Assembly (NCBI GenBank): GCA_027574665.1
Contig: CM050654.1
Coordinates: 12,456,142-12,520,141, forward strand
Reading direction: 5' to 3'
DNA length: 64,000 nucleotides
Source: Rhynochetos jubatus
Lineage: Eukaryota; Chordata; Aves; Eurypygiformes; Rhynochetidae
Numbering within the stretch: the stretch's first letter is position 1; the number at the start of each line of letters is the position of its first letter. The notes under the pieces were generated by a model. The model saw nothing but the letters and a program-made list of their open reading frames with translations. It was not told the origin of the DNA and made no database searches. Position numbers and translations under genes: made by a program. Positions 47,313 through 58,464 of this stretch are shown one piece after another.

Positions 47313-49724
47313 CTGTTATTGGATGGAATTCTGCAATTATTCCTGGACATGTCTCAGTTACCATTTCATTACAATATGTCCTTTCAGACTTTTTTTTTCA
47401 TTATTTCCCCTTAAATGTTTCCAAAACAATGACCAAAAAAAAAAAATCAAAGGGTTGTTTTTTCTTGCAAGCTCTCTCCCCACTGGTAAGCTGACATATT
47501 CCTATGTACTGAAAGGAAACAGAGTATCTTGAATTTCATCTGTTTCCTAATATTTGCATCTGTTTCCCTCCAAAGAGCCAAGATACCTGGCATAACAAAG
47601 AGGAGTGGTCTCTTTGAATCAATAAATGAGCAAGAATTATTAATGTACTGAAAGGAGAAGCTGGTGTTTAAAGTATTATTCACTGATTTTTATCCAATCT
47701 TAATGGAACACAATAAAACATTGTTTGCATCTGTGGTCTCATTATTTGTCTAGATGAGGGGAAAAAAGAATGAAACAAGCACTGAAATTAATCAATGGGT
47801 TAAAAAGACAAATATATTCTGTTTATACTCATTAACATAATGGTGAAAAACAGACTCTTGAAAATGTCTTGGAACTCTGGTGCACATTTTCTCACCATTC
47901 AAATCAAGTTTGCCCTATAAATTAAGGAATTGGATTAATTGTGTCTGATTACGGAATAAATAGCATTTAACATTTGACACTTAATTCAGAGGCTGTCATC
48001 ACCTGTCCTAGCTTCAATGGTCATCAGACTGTCTCAAAAGGCCCAGTAAGCTTATCTGGTGTGTAATGTACATTCTTCTAGAAATCTGTCTGATTTAATC
48101 TTCAAATAGCACTTATTCTTCTAACAACCAGGTCTTAGAAGTGTTGGCAGTCAAATATTGTCATCCAGAGGATATTCTACACATTCCAATTTCTTTCTTA
48201 CATTGTTTTAAATGCTTGATTGCTGTCTTCCCACTGCCCTCTCTGCAAACAAATGGACACTAGCAGCCCTTCCCACCTGCATGGGGTTCTATTAACTGTA
48301 AACAGGCTGTGCAGGTTGGAAGAGTTTGCCAGATCACTTCAGTCACTAACAAAGCAAGCTATAGCCCTGAAAATTTGTGGAAAAGCAGGTGTGGTTTTCT
48401 AATGATCCCTAATATCTTTTTTTTTTATTATTACTATGAGGTATGCAAATTCCATCTGAGATTAGGGCTCTGCTAATTGAGACATTTGCAAGGGAGAAGG
48501 GAGTTTCTTGCCCAAAGAATTTATAACCTAAATAGTAAAGCAGAAAAAGATTGGAGAAGGAAAAGACAACCGATGTGACTTGCCCAAGATCTCATGGCAA
48601 TGCAAGAACTTTAGTCCAGCATCCTGATTTGCAGTTAAAGAGCTTTTTTCTGCTAGATGCAACAGACTATACAAGTGTTTGGTTTTGCTATGCAGAATCC
48701 TGGTTTCAGCTAAATGTGTACTACTTGACTAATTAAAGTCAGGTTATCTTGGAAAGGTAACTTGTACAGCTGCAGTTACTTCAATTTCTATTGCTTTCCT
48801 CTCAGCTATCATGCATGCCACTAGATTGAGCCTGCATAGGCAGTTATAGCTCCTGTAACTGAAAGTGGTACCCTCAAAGCTGAAAGTGCCATGGGGGTCC
48901 TCATTAGGAAAAGCACTAACTGTGCATGGAGCAATCCTGAGAGACTGAAAAAGGATTAGTGCCTTGGGCACAAACTAGTGAAAATTTTACTAAGGCCCTT
49001 AGTTAGTCCTTTGTTTAGGTCCAAGATAGGCTGTTACATAGAAGGGTGGCCAAAGTATGACTGCAAGGCACCTGGGCTTTGACTAAGTCTCAGAGAAGTT
49101 TTCAGTCTGGACTTCTTGTACTTGCAATTTTAAGAGTATACCTCAAAGTTTTCCACATCTCCAATATGCTGGAGAACAAGTAGTGTGCCAGTCCTGTCTC
49201 CCAACATCCAGTCAATTCTAGCATCATTTCCTCTTTATGTTTCTAATATCTAGCTAATCTACAATATTCTAATATTTGTGGCTACTTCACCTGTATTCAA
49301 TTTTTAACTTAAAACATTAACAAGTGCACTATTTAACTTTATTACCCTCAGTAGGAATTGGCAACAGTGCTATGTTCATGCAAAGTAATGAAATAGAAAA
49401 AGAACTCATAAGCATTTTTCAAATTATCACAGGTAAATAATAAGCAACTTTTCTCTACTGCTGTTGTACAGTGATAGCTCTCTTGTCTCAATTTTTATTT
49501 TCAGTGCTAAATTAATTTAACATTTACTTCAGGACTCAGTAATTCACTCACATTAAACACAGCTAGGAGAGAGAGTTCTGGGGATCTGTGAAGAGGTGGA
49601 AAATGCAGTGCACTGTTAATAAGAAATTAGTTTTCTTAGCTTTATTTTGTGTTTGTCGCTTGAAGCAGAGGGAAATACACAGAAATTTGAAAAAACTGTA
49701 CTAAATATAAAGCAAAGACTAGTG
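47313..49724. other. Non-coding stretch, no gene recognised
   Basis: AT-rich DNA containing an A12 run near 47437 and a candidate conserved block at 47.88-48.03 kb. Short frames here have no family resemblance. Continuation of CR1 beyond 47312 cannot be excluded but is not readable. Confidence 0.5.
47880..48030. other. Candidate conserved non-coding element
   Basis: About 150 bases containing GGAATTGGATTAATTGTGTC, TGATTACGGAATAAAT and TTGACACTTAATTCAGAGGC. Dense TAATT/GATTA cores and absence of repeats give it the texture of a homeodomain-bound enhancer. Conservation is untested. Confidence 0.25.
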
Positions 49725-50010
49725 AGTCAGGCATTTTGGTCAGGATTTTCAGAGTCCTCTGGGACTGGAATGCCTAATTCCTATTAAATTTCCATTAAGT
49801 TAGTGGGAATCCACCTCCTTTACATAGTTTTGAAAACCTTAGTCCTTTTGTTAATACTCTCCATGAAGTTACACAGATGAATACTTGTGGTTGTACTTTA
49901 TTTTCTAGAAAAAAATGTGATACAAAGTTTACATCTGTACTGTAAGACAGATGAAATCATAGTGTGATCCCCATTGGCTTTACTGGGCTTTGGAACAAAC
50001 CTTTTGACAG
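49725..50010. repeat. Cluster of ancient palindromic repeat remnants
   Basis: Two segments resemble self-complementary modules common in reptile genomes. The first, about 49733-49850, has GGATTTTCAGAG and TGCCTAATTCCTATT on the left and GTTAGTGGGAATCCACC and TAGTTTTGAAAACC on the right, so its two halves are approximate inverted copies. The second, about 49963-50000, reads GATCCCCATTGGCTTTACTG then GGCTTTGGAAC, close to a remembered CCCATTGACTTCAATGGGCT TTGGATCAGG module, with only one half clear. Both are strongly decayed. Confidence 0.45.
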
Positions 50011-50164
50011 AAGATCAGGGAGCTTTACATAGAGGTAGAATGGGATGCACTAAAGGAACATCAGCAATGTGCTGCTGATTTTTATCTTGCTGAAATACAG
50101 TAACTTAAAAGATCAGGAATATAGCCTTCCTGAGATCCAAAGCACTTGCTGCAGGTGCCTTTCC

Positions 50165-50180
50165 TTTTTTTTTTTTTTTT
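50165..50180. repeat. T16 homopolymer
   Basis: Sixteen consecutive T residues preceding GTAACTGG. No associated retroposed sequence was recognised on either side. Confidence 0.9.
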
Positions 50181-53100
50181 GTAACTGGATTTGTAACTCA
50201 GGTGTTTGAAGTAAATGCTTGCATTATAATGAACCCATCACTGAGCATTATAATAATATGATTGAGAAATAAATATACCAGCACAACTTAAATGTTACAA
50301 CCTCTCACTTTGCTTCCTTGCTTGCTCTTATGGCATACTTCCTTGTGGTTTCCTCTACTTCAAGAAAAAAATGTAGTTTCTAGTAGAATTCTATTTCATG
50401 TTAAAGAACAGCAAAGAATACCTTCAAACTCTACTGAAGAGAGTACACTTCACTGTAAGATGCTTCTGGAAAACTTGATAGTATGTGTTTCCTCAAAAGC
50501 AAAAATGGAAATATAGCCATCCAGATGTTATTTTGCTTTGTCTTCCACAAGTGGCCTTCCTAGAGGCAGCGCTTATTCCAGTGCCTTGAGTCCTACAAGG
50601 CAGAGATAAGATGCCTCCTATTTAGCACAGTGTGTTCTGTTTCTCTTCCAGGCTTCTGTTGTCTGCTTCTGCTACCAGGGCTGGGTACAGCATGATCTCC
50701 TAAAGTTTGTCAGTGTACTGAGTTCATTGAGCAAACTGGAGATACCATATTTTTTCCCAGTGACATCTAAATTATATTTTCTTTATAAATGTTGTGGACA
50801 CTCCTTCAGGCTTTTACAACATATGTATGATTTCACTTGTGTGTAGGTGCTGGAAAGAGACTGCAGCTGAATGCGTTTTATGTTAAACAAAAGTTCTTTA
50901 GAGGTTGTATGTCATCCTATATATAAAGTGACTGTCACATATTATCGTGCTGCTTCAGTGTGGATTTTCTTTGTCCCAGCTCTTCCCTCTCAATATACAT
51001 ATCTTCCCTGGCAAGGCTTGTTTTTTCCATCCGTTGTTGCAAACTTGAGGAGGTGGAGATTCCTTCCTATTCCCTCCTGTGAGAGATGTTTTTGAAGATT
51101 CTCATGTGAGCTCATAAAAACAGCTTATTTGATTTTTTTTTTTAATTAGGATTTTACATGAATCACACTTGATTCCAGGAACTGATTGTAAGATGGTTAC
51201 CCTTAGCAACCTGTTATTTGCCTTGTATCACCACATAATGACCCCAGTGTATGTAGCAGGTGTTCTCCTCCACAGTAACTGCAGGGAACTGGAGAGAATG
51301 CTACAGTAATATTATGCATTTATCTAAATTGGAAACAGCTCATTTTCTTAAGGAGAAGACTTTTTGCTTTACAACCTTGTGTTTCTATACCCTGCAGTTC
51401 AGAAACTCAAAGCAAGTACAAAAAAATACCACAAGAAATCCTGCAAAAGAAAAAAAAAAATTCAAACAGTGAAAAAAGGCAAGAATCACCAAAAACTCAG
51501 TGCTTTGTGGGTAATATATATCAGTGAATGGACTGATTATGTGAAAAAGGTTTGGGATTTTCTTGTAGCTAAGTATAAATAATTCTTATTTGTGATTCAG
51601 GCAACTAGTACATTTCCCAGGGGTAACTTGTTTTGTTTCAGATTGGCTTGCCAGTAGAAAAAGGGGGAAAGCAAACACTTTTGGTTTCCGAGTAAGGGAT
51701 TCTGAAATCTCTTGATGCTTAGTAATGAATCTGGCCTCTTTTGCCAGCAGTCATGTAGAACCCCACAAAAGATGTGGGAGTGGAGAATCTTGCCTCTGAC
51801 TATTGGATTCCCTGGAAGACTTCACAAGGCTGAAGATAATGGGGAAAGAGGTGGGGGTTGTATGTGAACTGTTTCATGGATATTCCAAGTCAGACTGACT
51901 ACTGATCTGACTCTCCTTCTTCAAAACAAACACATGAAAGGTCACATGGAAATTCCTTCCAGGCACACAGGCTAATGGGAGAGTCCTTTTTAGTATGGTC
52001 CTATGGGAGCCAGCCTTGTATGGAGTGAGCCTGAAAGCAAAGACATTTCTTCCTACCTGTTCTTCCCCAAGCTAACTGGCCCCCTTGGGGCAATTCTGAG
52101 ATGAGTTTGGATGTCATTTTTGCCTTCAGTCAGAACTAGTCCTTTGCAATTGAAATGAATGGCAGGAAACCAGAGCATGGTCCTGGAGCTTTCAAGGTCT
52201 TAAATCTGATAGTTGTTTTCTAGAGTTCTAGCCAGGGTTATTTAATTTACCATTTCTGGTTTTAAAGCCTCCTTGCCAAAACTGTCTCCTGCACCATTTA
52301 TCTGTTACTAGCCTTAAAAACCCAATATGGTGGAAATAGCTTGTCCTTTTGTCTAACTAAGCATAGGCAGACAGCAGTGGTCTTGAGACCCTCCCCCTGA
52401 GTTCATACGTACTGCTGCCCTTCAAGTTGGCCAGACTTGAGAAATGTCATTCAATAGGACGAGATGAACATCTAAACATTAAGATTGGAGGGGGCGGCTT
52501 AGATCTTTTCAGCCTAAATATTGGCTAAATAGTTTTTCTCTGAAATCAAGCATTTAATGAAACCTGGACTTAAGTTGTATTTCAAGTCCAGCTCTGTTAG
52601 AACCAGTACAGAAAGATAAGTTTATGTTGTGGGCTCAGAGTCAGAACGTTTGCTCTTCACAGTGTCAACCCTTTGGGGGAAAAAAGCCTCCTTTGCAGTT
52701 CTCAGTCAGCATTTGACATTGCTGTCTTTACTCAGGGAAAGAAGTTTACTTCTGTGAGAACTGAGAGTTCATTGTCTCTATGGAGAAGACTTGTTGTAAT
52801 CTACTTTTAGCAAATTAAAATCTAATATGGTTTGTCTATATTTCATTTATGCCTCAGGACAAATTAATGTTAAAAGCCTTTGAAATGAAAATTGTGAGCC
52901 TTCAGATTAACCTACTTGTAGTGTTTTTATTTCAGGTTTCATTTGGGAATTAAATGTGGCTGTTAAATTACTGGTAGCTAAAATGGGGACAATTTGCTTG
53001 CATTTTTCTGTGAATAGATTTTCACTCAGAAAAGTATAGTGGGATTTAGAAAAAGAAATTATGGAACTAACTGTAGACAGTCTTTTCCTTGAAGTTTCAT

Positions 53101-54595
53101 TTTATGCTTCAAAACTTTAGGTTCTGTTAATAAGGCAATTACAATCCTAGAAATTCATATTAAAACTGGTCAATAATTACTTTTTCAAGCCATGTAGACT
53201 GGGGACAGGTCATGTTAAGGTCCGTGAGCAGAGTTTGCTGGTCAAATGGGCAGTCTTCACTGTGCTGCAAGATGTCTAGAACTTGAAATGAAATTCACCT
53301 TCATGTGTGAAGCATAAGCAGCAAGGCTTAGAAGGAAGGAAAGCAAGTATGTTTGTAGATTAACTAGTGTCTCAGTGTGAGGAGATCCTACCACGCACTG
53401 TCAAATGTTTTGTCAGCCTAGAGTAATATTAATGAAGGGCAAGAAGTCCGGCAGGTTGTGTGGGAGGTAATTCACTCCCTCTAATTATAGTCCTGCCTTC
53501 TTCAGGCAGGTTTTACTAGACAGGCTGCTCAGGACACTGTAGCCCACCAGGCTGACTTCCAGTTTCTGCCAGGAGGACATAGATTTTTCTGAAGTGAGGA
53601 GGGGAGCTCAGCATATGTGACCATGTGTATTTCTCCTGATGAGAAACAGCTAGCAGTGAAAACAGTGTTTTCCTTCTCTCCATCACCACATTTTCAGGGC
53701 TTAAAGAGAAATGTTACTTTCAGCAGTGACAAATATTTATTCATTGGGTTAGTGTATGTTGTGAAATGAGGGGGGCTGAGTGTCTCAGCTGTATTTTGGC
53801 AGTTTTGAACTGTTACCATATGCTGGTCTGACTCCTGTAGGCTAAGTGAGCCATTCCCATATGTGGTGTCTGAGAGCAGAACTGCTGAATGCAGATTGGT
53901 GGTATTTAATCACCTTATCAACCTTGAAGTGGCTAAATAAAGCAGAATTCTAATGAGGAAAAAAGTATTGAAAAATAATTCCTACTTTTTGATTTAGCTT
54001 ATTATATTTATAGTTTGCATACTTGAAAATTACTTATCTGTAAAGCAGATAGGTACCTTTATCATACCCCATCCTCATGTAAAACTAAAATATATAGACA
54101 CATTGTTTATTTAAAATACACATATTGTTCTGGTTTCCACACAAAGCTTCCCTGCAATTTTTGGAGTTAGGGTTAGCCTTTCCTTTTTTTAATATAACAT
54201 TAAACCAACCTCTTCTACGGCTTCTGAGCTCACTGTCCTTTCTTTTCACCAATGAAAACTGACTGCTTCAGTGTGGAAGGAACAATATGAAAACCCACTC
54301 ACAGCCACAGTAGCAATTTCATTCATGGCATATGAGCCCCAAGGGTGTCAGGAAGCTAGCAATCTGTTAAATGCTTTATCCGTGTTATGCAAAGCTATCT
54401 TATTAGTTACCTTTTTTTCATGTTTTGGTTTAAGGGAGACCATTATTTTGTGAAGTCTGAGTTGTGAAATAGAAATGTATTAGTTGGACAGTCTTAGAAG
54501 AGTATCTATCCATTTGCTCCAAGGCAAACACAGGTCACCTCAGAGGTCAGAAAGCAATTGCCTTCCATGGTGTAGCAATACTCAGTGTAACGGTG
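50181..54595. other. Non-coding stretch, no gene recognised
   Basis: Mostly AT-rich DNA, with somewhat higher GC between about 51.7 and 52.6 kb and between 53.2 and 53.7 kb. Two overlapping short frames at 51260-51582 are lysine-rich because of A-rich sequence. No family resemblance, splice-bounded exon or named repeat was found. Confidence 0.5.
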
Positions 54596-54805
54596 GTGTA
54601 ATAAAAGGGATTAATTTTCCAGTACTCTGTATTGTGGGCAGCCATGGTATGTTTTGGCACTCTGCATCAGTCTCTCTACTGAGTGTAAGTAGTGACTTAC
54701 ATGTAAAGCCTTTACTACAGAACTTTCTATGCTAGCCACCATGAGAATTAAGGTACTAGACTAAATGGGCTATTGATCAAATTCAGTGTGATATTCCTGT
54801 TTCAG
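54596..54805 (+). mobile_element. Ancient CR1/L3-type retrotransposon, 3' end
   Basis: The best part, 54730-54802, reads TGCTAGCCACCATGAGAATT, then AAGGTACTAGACTAAATGGG, CTATTGATCAAATTCAGTG and TGATATTCCTGTTT. It follows, with many substitutions, the tail TGCTGGCCACT..GATACTGGACTAGATGGG ..CTGATCCAGTATGGCAATTCC TATGT that I remember from CR1/L3-type elements of reptiles. The upstream part (CATGGTATGTTTTGGCACT, then CATCAGTCTCT) fits more loosely with the same tail. Divergence is far greater than for the CR1 copy at 47231, so this is an independent and much older insertion in the opposite orientation. Confidence 0.68.
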
Positions 54806-54829
54806 CAACCAATAGCTGCAATTAAAAAT

Positions 54830-55090
54830 CTTATGGGCCTGATATTCCCTACAGCCTTGCATATTACACAGACTTCTTGCTCAAGGTGTCACAAGATGCT
54901 GTCATAACATTTCACACTACTGTGTCGCTTTGTATGGTAGAAGTTATTGAAAATACAGGCATCATGTCTTTTGATAAGGACTCAACTCAGGAAGAAGCCT
55001 GTAAAACCTGAGTATCTATTATACATGCTGAATGGATCACTCCTGATTTTTATAATGCCATTTACATCAGTGGAAAAAGGGTATAAAATA
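54830..55090. repeat. Possible ancient palindromic repeat remnant next to the CR1/L3 tail
   Basis: GGGCCTGATATTCCCTACAG near 54835 and, about 190 bases later, GGATCACTCCTGATTTTTAT followed by GCCATTTACATCAGTGG near 55034-55073 recall the two arms of a module with GGCCTGATTCTC and ACTCCTGATTTACACC ends. The arms are in the expected order but complementarity is poor. The call is tentative. Confidence 0.3.
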
Positions 55091-56469
55091 CTGTAAAGTA
55101 TCCCTAAACATAAAAGTTCTTTTCTTTTGTCTGTACCAGAGTGATCATTTCTAAAGACCCAGCAGAGCATATTTACTGTTTTATCTCATATATATATTAC
55201 AGCTTCACTATTTTAGCATGATTGTACCCTTTGCAGCTTTTCATAATGGATATTTTGCAATTTGGTCATAAACTTTTTTCTGTAATGCTTATAGAAAGGT
55301 TGGACAGATTATATACAGTATCCATTAATATTTGAGGTACATCTTTCTTTATACTTGGGTCTAACTCTGAAGATTTTTCAATAGTTTGGTCTTGTTCAAT
55401 CCATTTCTAATGCAGACAAAGGGTTTAAATTGTGAATGTCATTTAATGACTTCTAAAGTATTTTGATCTGATGCTTTATTTTAGCCAGTTCATACTATAC
55501 TTGCAGGGTGAAAGTTAGCCATAAGTGATTGGCCAAGCACGATGCCCAAATATATTGAAACACTTGGCTGCAGTTACCATGCCAAACAGAACCCTGGCTT
55601 TAGCAGCACAAGGAGTTGTGACAGTATGGATGTCAAATAAATTCCAGAACTGACACAAAGGAAGACAAGATTGTTTGCTTATACAAAGCATGTCAAAGCA
55701 CTCTAACCATATTTACACACATCATTCTTTTCTATTCCACACTGGTTGACTATGCAAGAATTTTGTCACAATTACATGCTTTAATTTGTACTGGTAGCAT
55801 TGTGCACAGAGAGAGAGGTTTAAATGAGAGTTTCTCAGGGTGCCCATATCAGGAAAACAGTGGACAGGATAAAACAAAGGATTGATAACACAAATTACAG
55901 AATATTTCCCTGAAAATTTTAATGGCTAGCTAAAAACTGTAATGCAATGTTTTTACTTGGTCAACCCACTTAATGATGTTCTAAACAGAGCTGGAAGATC
56001 ACATCTCTCTACTGGTGTAGCAAAAGCCTCATTTACAGAGTGGAGGAGAGTCCCTCACAGGAGGAGCCTACTGTGGCAGTCACATAAGTCATTTGCCCCT
56101 ACAGATTACCTGGTACAGGGACAGTGAAGTGTAGGTCTGCTTTCTTGCTGTCTGTAATGAGATGGAGAAACATTCCCTTTTTTATAGCTTTACCATTAGC
56201 AGGGCAGGGCCAAGGGGGATGTTTTATCTTTGTGTGGTAATTAACACAGAATTTTTGGGTCGTGATAAATAAACTTGTAGAATATTTGGATGGCTATAAA
56301 TAATGACCACCTACTGACACTTGTGAAGGTGGCTTGTAAAACAGGATGTCAGGATCAATGTGTTGTAGTCACAGCCTAGATCACATAGGCTTGCTCTACT
56401 TCTGTTACCATAGCTTGGGAAGTTCCTTGCATACAACCTAATCCACTCTGCTTCTAGATACAAGCTGCT

Positions 56470-56720
56470 GTTTAAATCTCATTAATTAGCATGCAGCCAA
56501 AAAGGGAAGAAAGTGACCTTTCTGTGGCCTAATTCTCCAGCTTCAGTTCAACAAGAGCCAGTGAAGTGCCATGCAATTAATAAGAGTGCAGAAAGAAGTG
56601 AAGGTCTCACTTTATGGTCAGAGAGATTAATTTCACAGAGGGACTCAGTGTAATTTTAGAAGCACTTAATATGCATTCTGTAGCACAGGTACTTAATTGA
56701 GCCATTCCCTATGTTTTACC
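56470..56720. other. Candidate conserved non-coding element
   Basis: Complex sequence with CTCATTAATTAGCATGCAG, GCCATGCAATTAATAAG, AGAGATTAATTTCACAG and CACTTAATATGCATTC. Four TAAT-type cores plus two octamer-like ATGCA motifs occur in 250 bases with no simple repeats. Conservation and enhancer activity are untested inferences. Confidence 0.3.
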
Positions 56721-57199
56721 AGTATGTTAAGGGTATGTTTAATAATGTTTTCTTTTGCATTGTTTCTCTGTGGTTAGTCACCAGATCTGAAATGAAATCT
56801 AGGCCTAAATGGATTTTCACAGCTCCTCAAGGCAGCTGTACTTTAAATTGTCTGTGATTGGGTTTTTTCTTGTTTAAGAATAAATGAAATGACAAATTTC
56901 TCATTGGTGATTGGTAGTAAGGCAAGCCCAAAGGGGAAAACGGCTATTGTATCTTTGTTTACTGCCTGATAGTATGTTCACTTGGTATTGATCTATACCT
57001 ATAATTACAGGTATTTAATACTTTCTTGTTGCATATGACAGATTAATGAGAAGTGAAAATATCTCAGGATTGTGTCTTCATATTAATGATCTCTGCTCCC
57101 ATTCACAAGGAAAGTCAGTAAAATGGACTATTAATACTGAGTCTACAAATATACACTCTTTAGCTCTGTTTCCTTTTATAAACAAGAATGTTGAGCTAA

Positions 57200-57350
57200 A
57201 CATCCAAGCACATGTTGACAGGATTGGACCATGCAGCATCAATGCCAAGACAAGTGCATATTTAATTTCTTCTCATTTCAATGGAGTTTTAGGCAATGAG
57301 CATGTGGGAGGAAGCCCTGAAGCTTCAGCTGCTGTTAGTAGTTAGAGTTA
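57200..57350. other. Complex block, conserved element or repeat remnant
   Basis: CATTTCAATGGAGTTTTAGG and the following CAATGAGCATG resemble half of a remembered CAATGGAGTTTTGCCTGAG palindromic module. The rest of the block (GGATTGGACCATGCAGCATC) is unique-looking. It could be an exapted repeat, a conserved element, or neither. Confidence 0.2.
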
Positions 57351-58409
57351 AAGGCAAAGGAAGCAGAAACAGCAGTGTGGCACCTGTCAGCAATGAGAAA
57401 ACTATTATTTGAGATGGCCCCTTTTTATTCTGACCAATATAATGAACAGCAGCGCTTGTCTTGAAAGATGTAGCTATTACTGTGGGCACTTTCAAGCCTA
57501 AATATTCTATGGTCCAGCTCGAGTAGTTACCATGAATATCACACATATGCTTTTAAACTTGTGCCAGCAAAATAACATTGTGTCAAATGTTCACAGGTGT
57601 AAATTGAAAAGAGGTTGAAAGCATGATTGGAGTAAAACCACTTAAAAATTCAAACATATTGGAAATGTATTGGATAACTCATTTGTCTCTGGTGGTACCT
57701 AGGCTTCTAATATGTATCAGGACCTGCACTATAAGAAACAATTCCTCCCAATACCATCAGTTTCATTTCCAGCTTTGTAGTTATAAAATCTGTTTTATCA
57801 AAGCAGAGCTGATTTGCAAATGCAGTCAGCTCTAATCCAGTGCAGGCCTTATCTGCACACATAAGTCTCGCTGAAAGCTCTGTATAGTTCCAGTGGTCAG
57901 ATGCCACCAGCAACAAAGAACTGAGCCTGCCATCATGTTGCATTGTAGGCCTGTAAAACCTCTCCAGAGACAGCCTTCCACTTCAGTAGCCTAATAAATA
58001 CTTTTAAGAGTCTTTATGCCTATATCTACCATTAATATGTAACAGGAAGAAAAATAAAAAAATACAGCAGACCCTTTTGTCTCCACAGAATTTCAACTTA
58101 TCCTGGAGTTTTTTTAATTAAACTCTTCAGAAAATTTGTTCTCAGTTCAGAAGTTGCCTAGAATAACTTTCAGATATAGGCTGGTCAAAGCAGTGATAAG
58201 CTGGAGCCAGAGGTCAATGGAATATGTGAATGTTTTGTCAGAGAGGAGAGGGGTAACGGATGCAATTTTGTGTTAAACCCTGACCAAATCATGCAAGTGT
58301 GCTCATGCATTTGTATATATTATATAGATGAAGTGTGTTACCTTACTGAAATAACTTACAGGTATGTGAACACAGTTTTGGAGATAGGCCACAACTGGAG
58401 CCCAAGTGT

Positions 58410-58464
58410 TGGGTGCCATTTGCAAGTCATCTTGTGGTATTGAGGTGTCTCTAAATGGTGCCCA
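58410..58464. repeat. Imperfect inverted repeat, 12-bp arms
   Basis: TGGGTGCCATTT (58410-58421) and AAATGGTGCCCA (58453-58464) pair at 10 of 12 positions across a 31-base spacer. It could form a small hairpin in RNA, but the stem is shorter than in a microRNA precursor, and it may be another decayed palindromic repeat. Confidence 0.5.
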
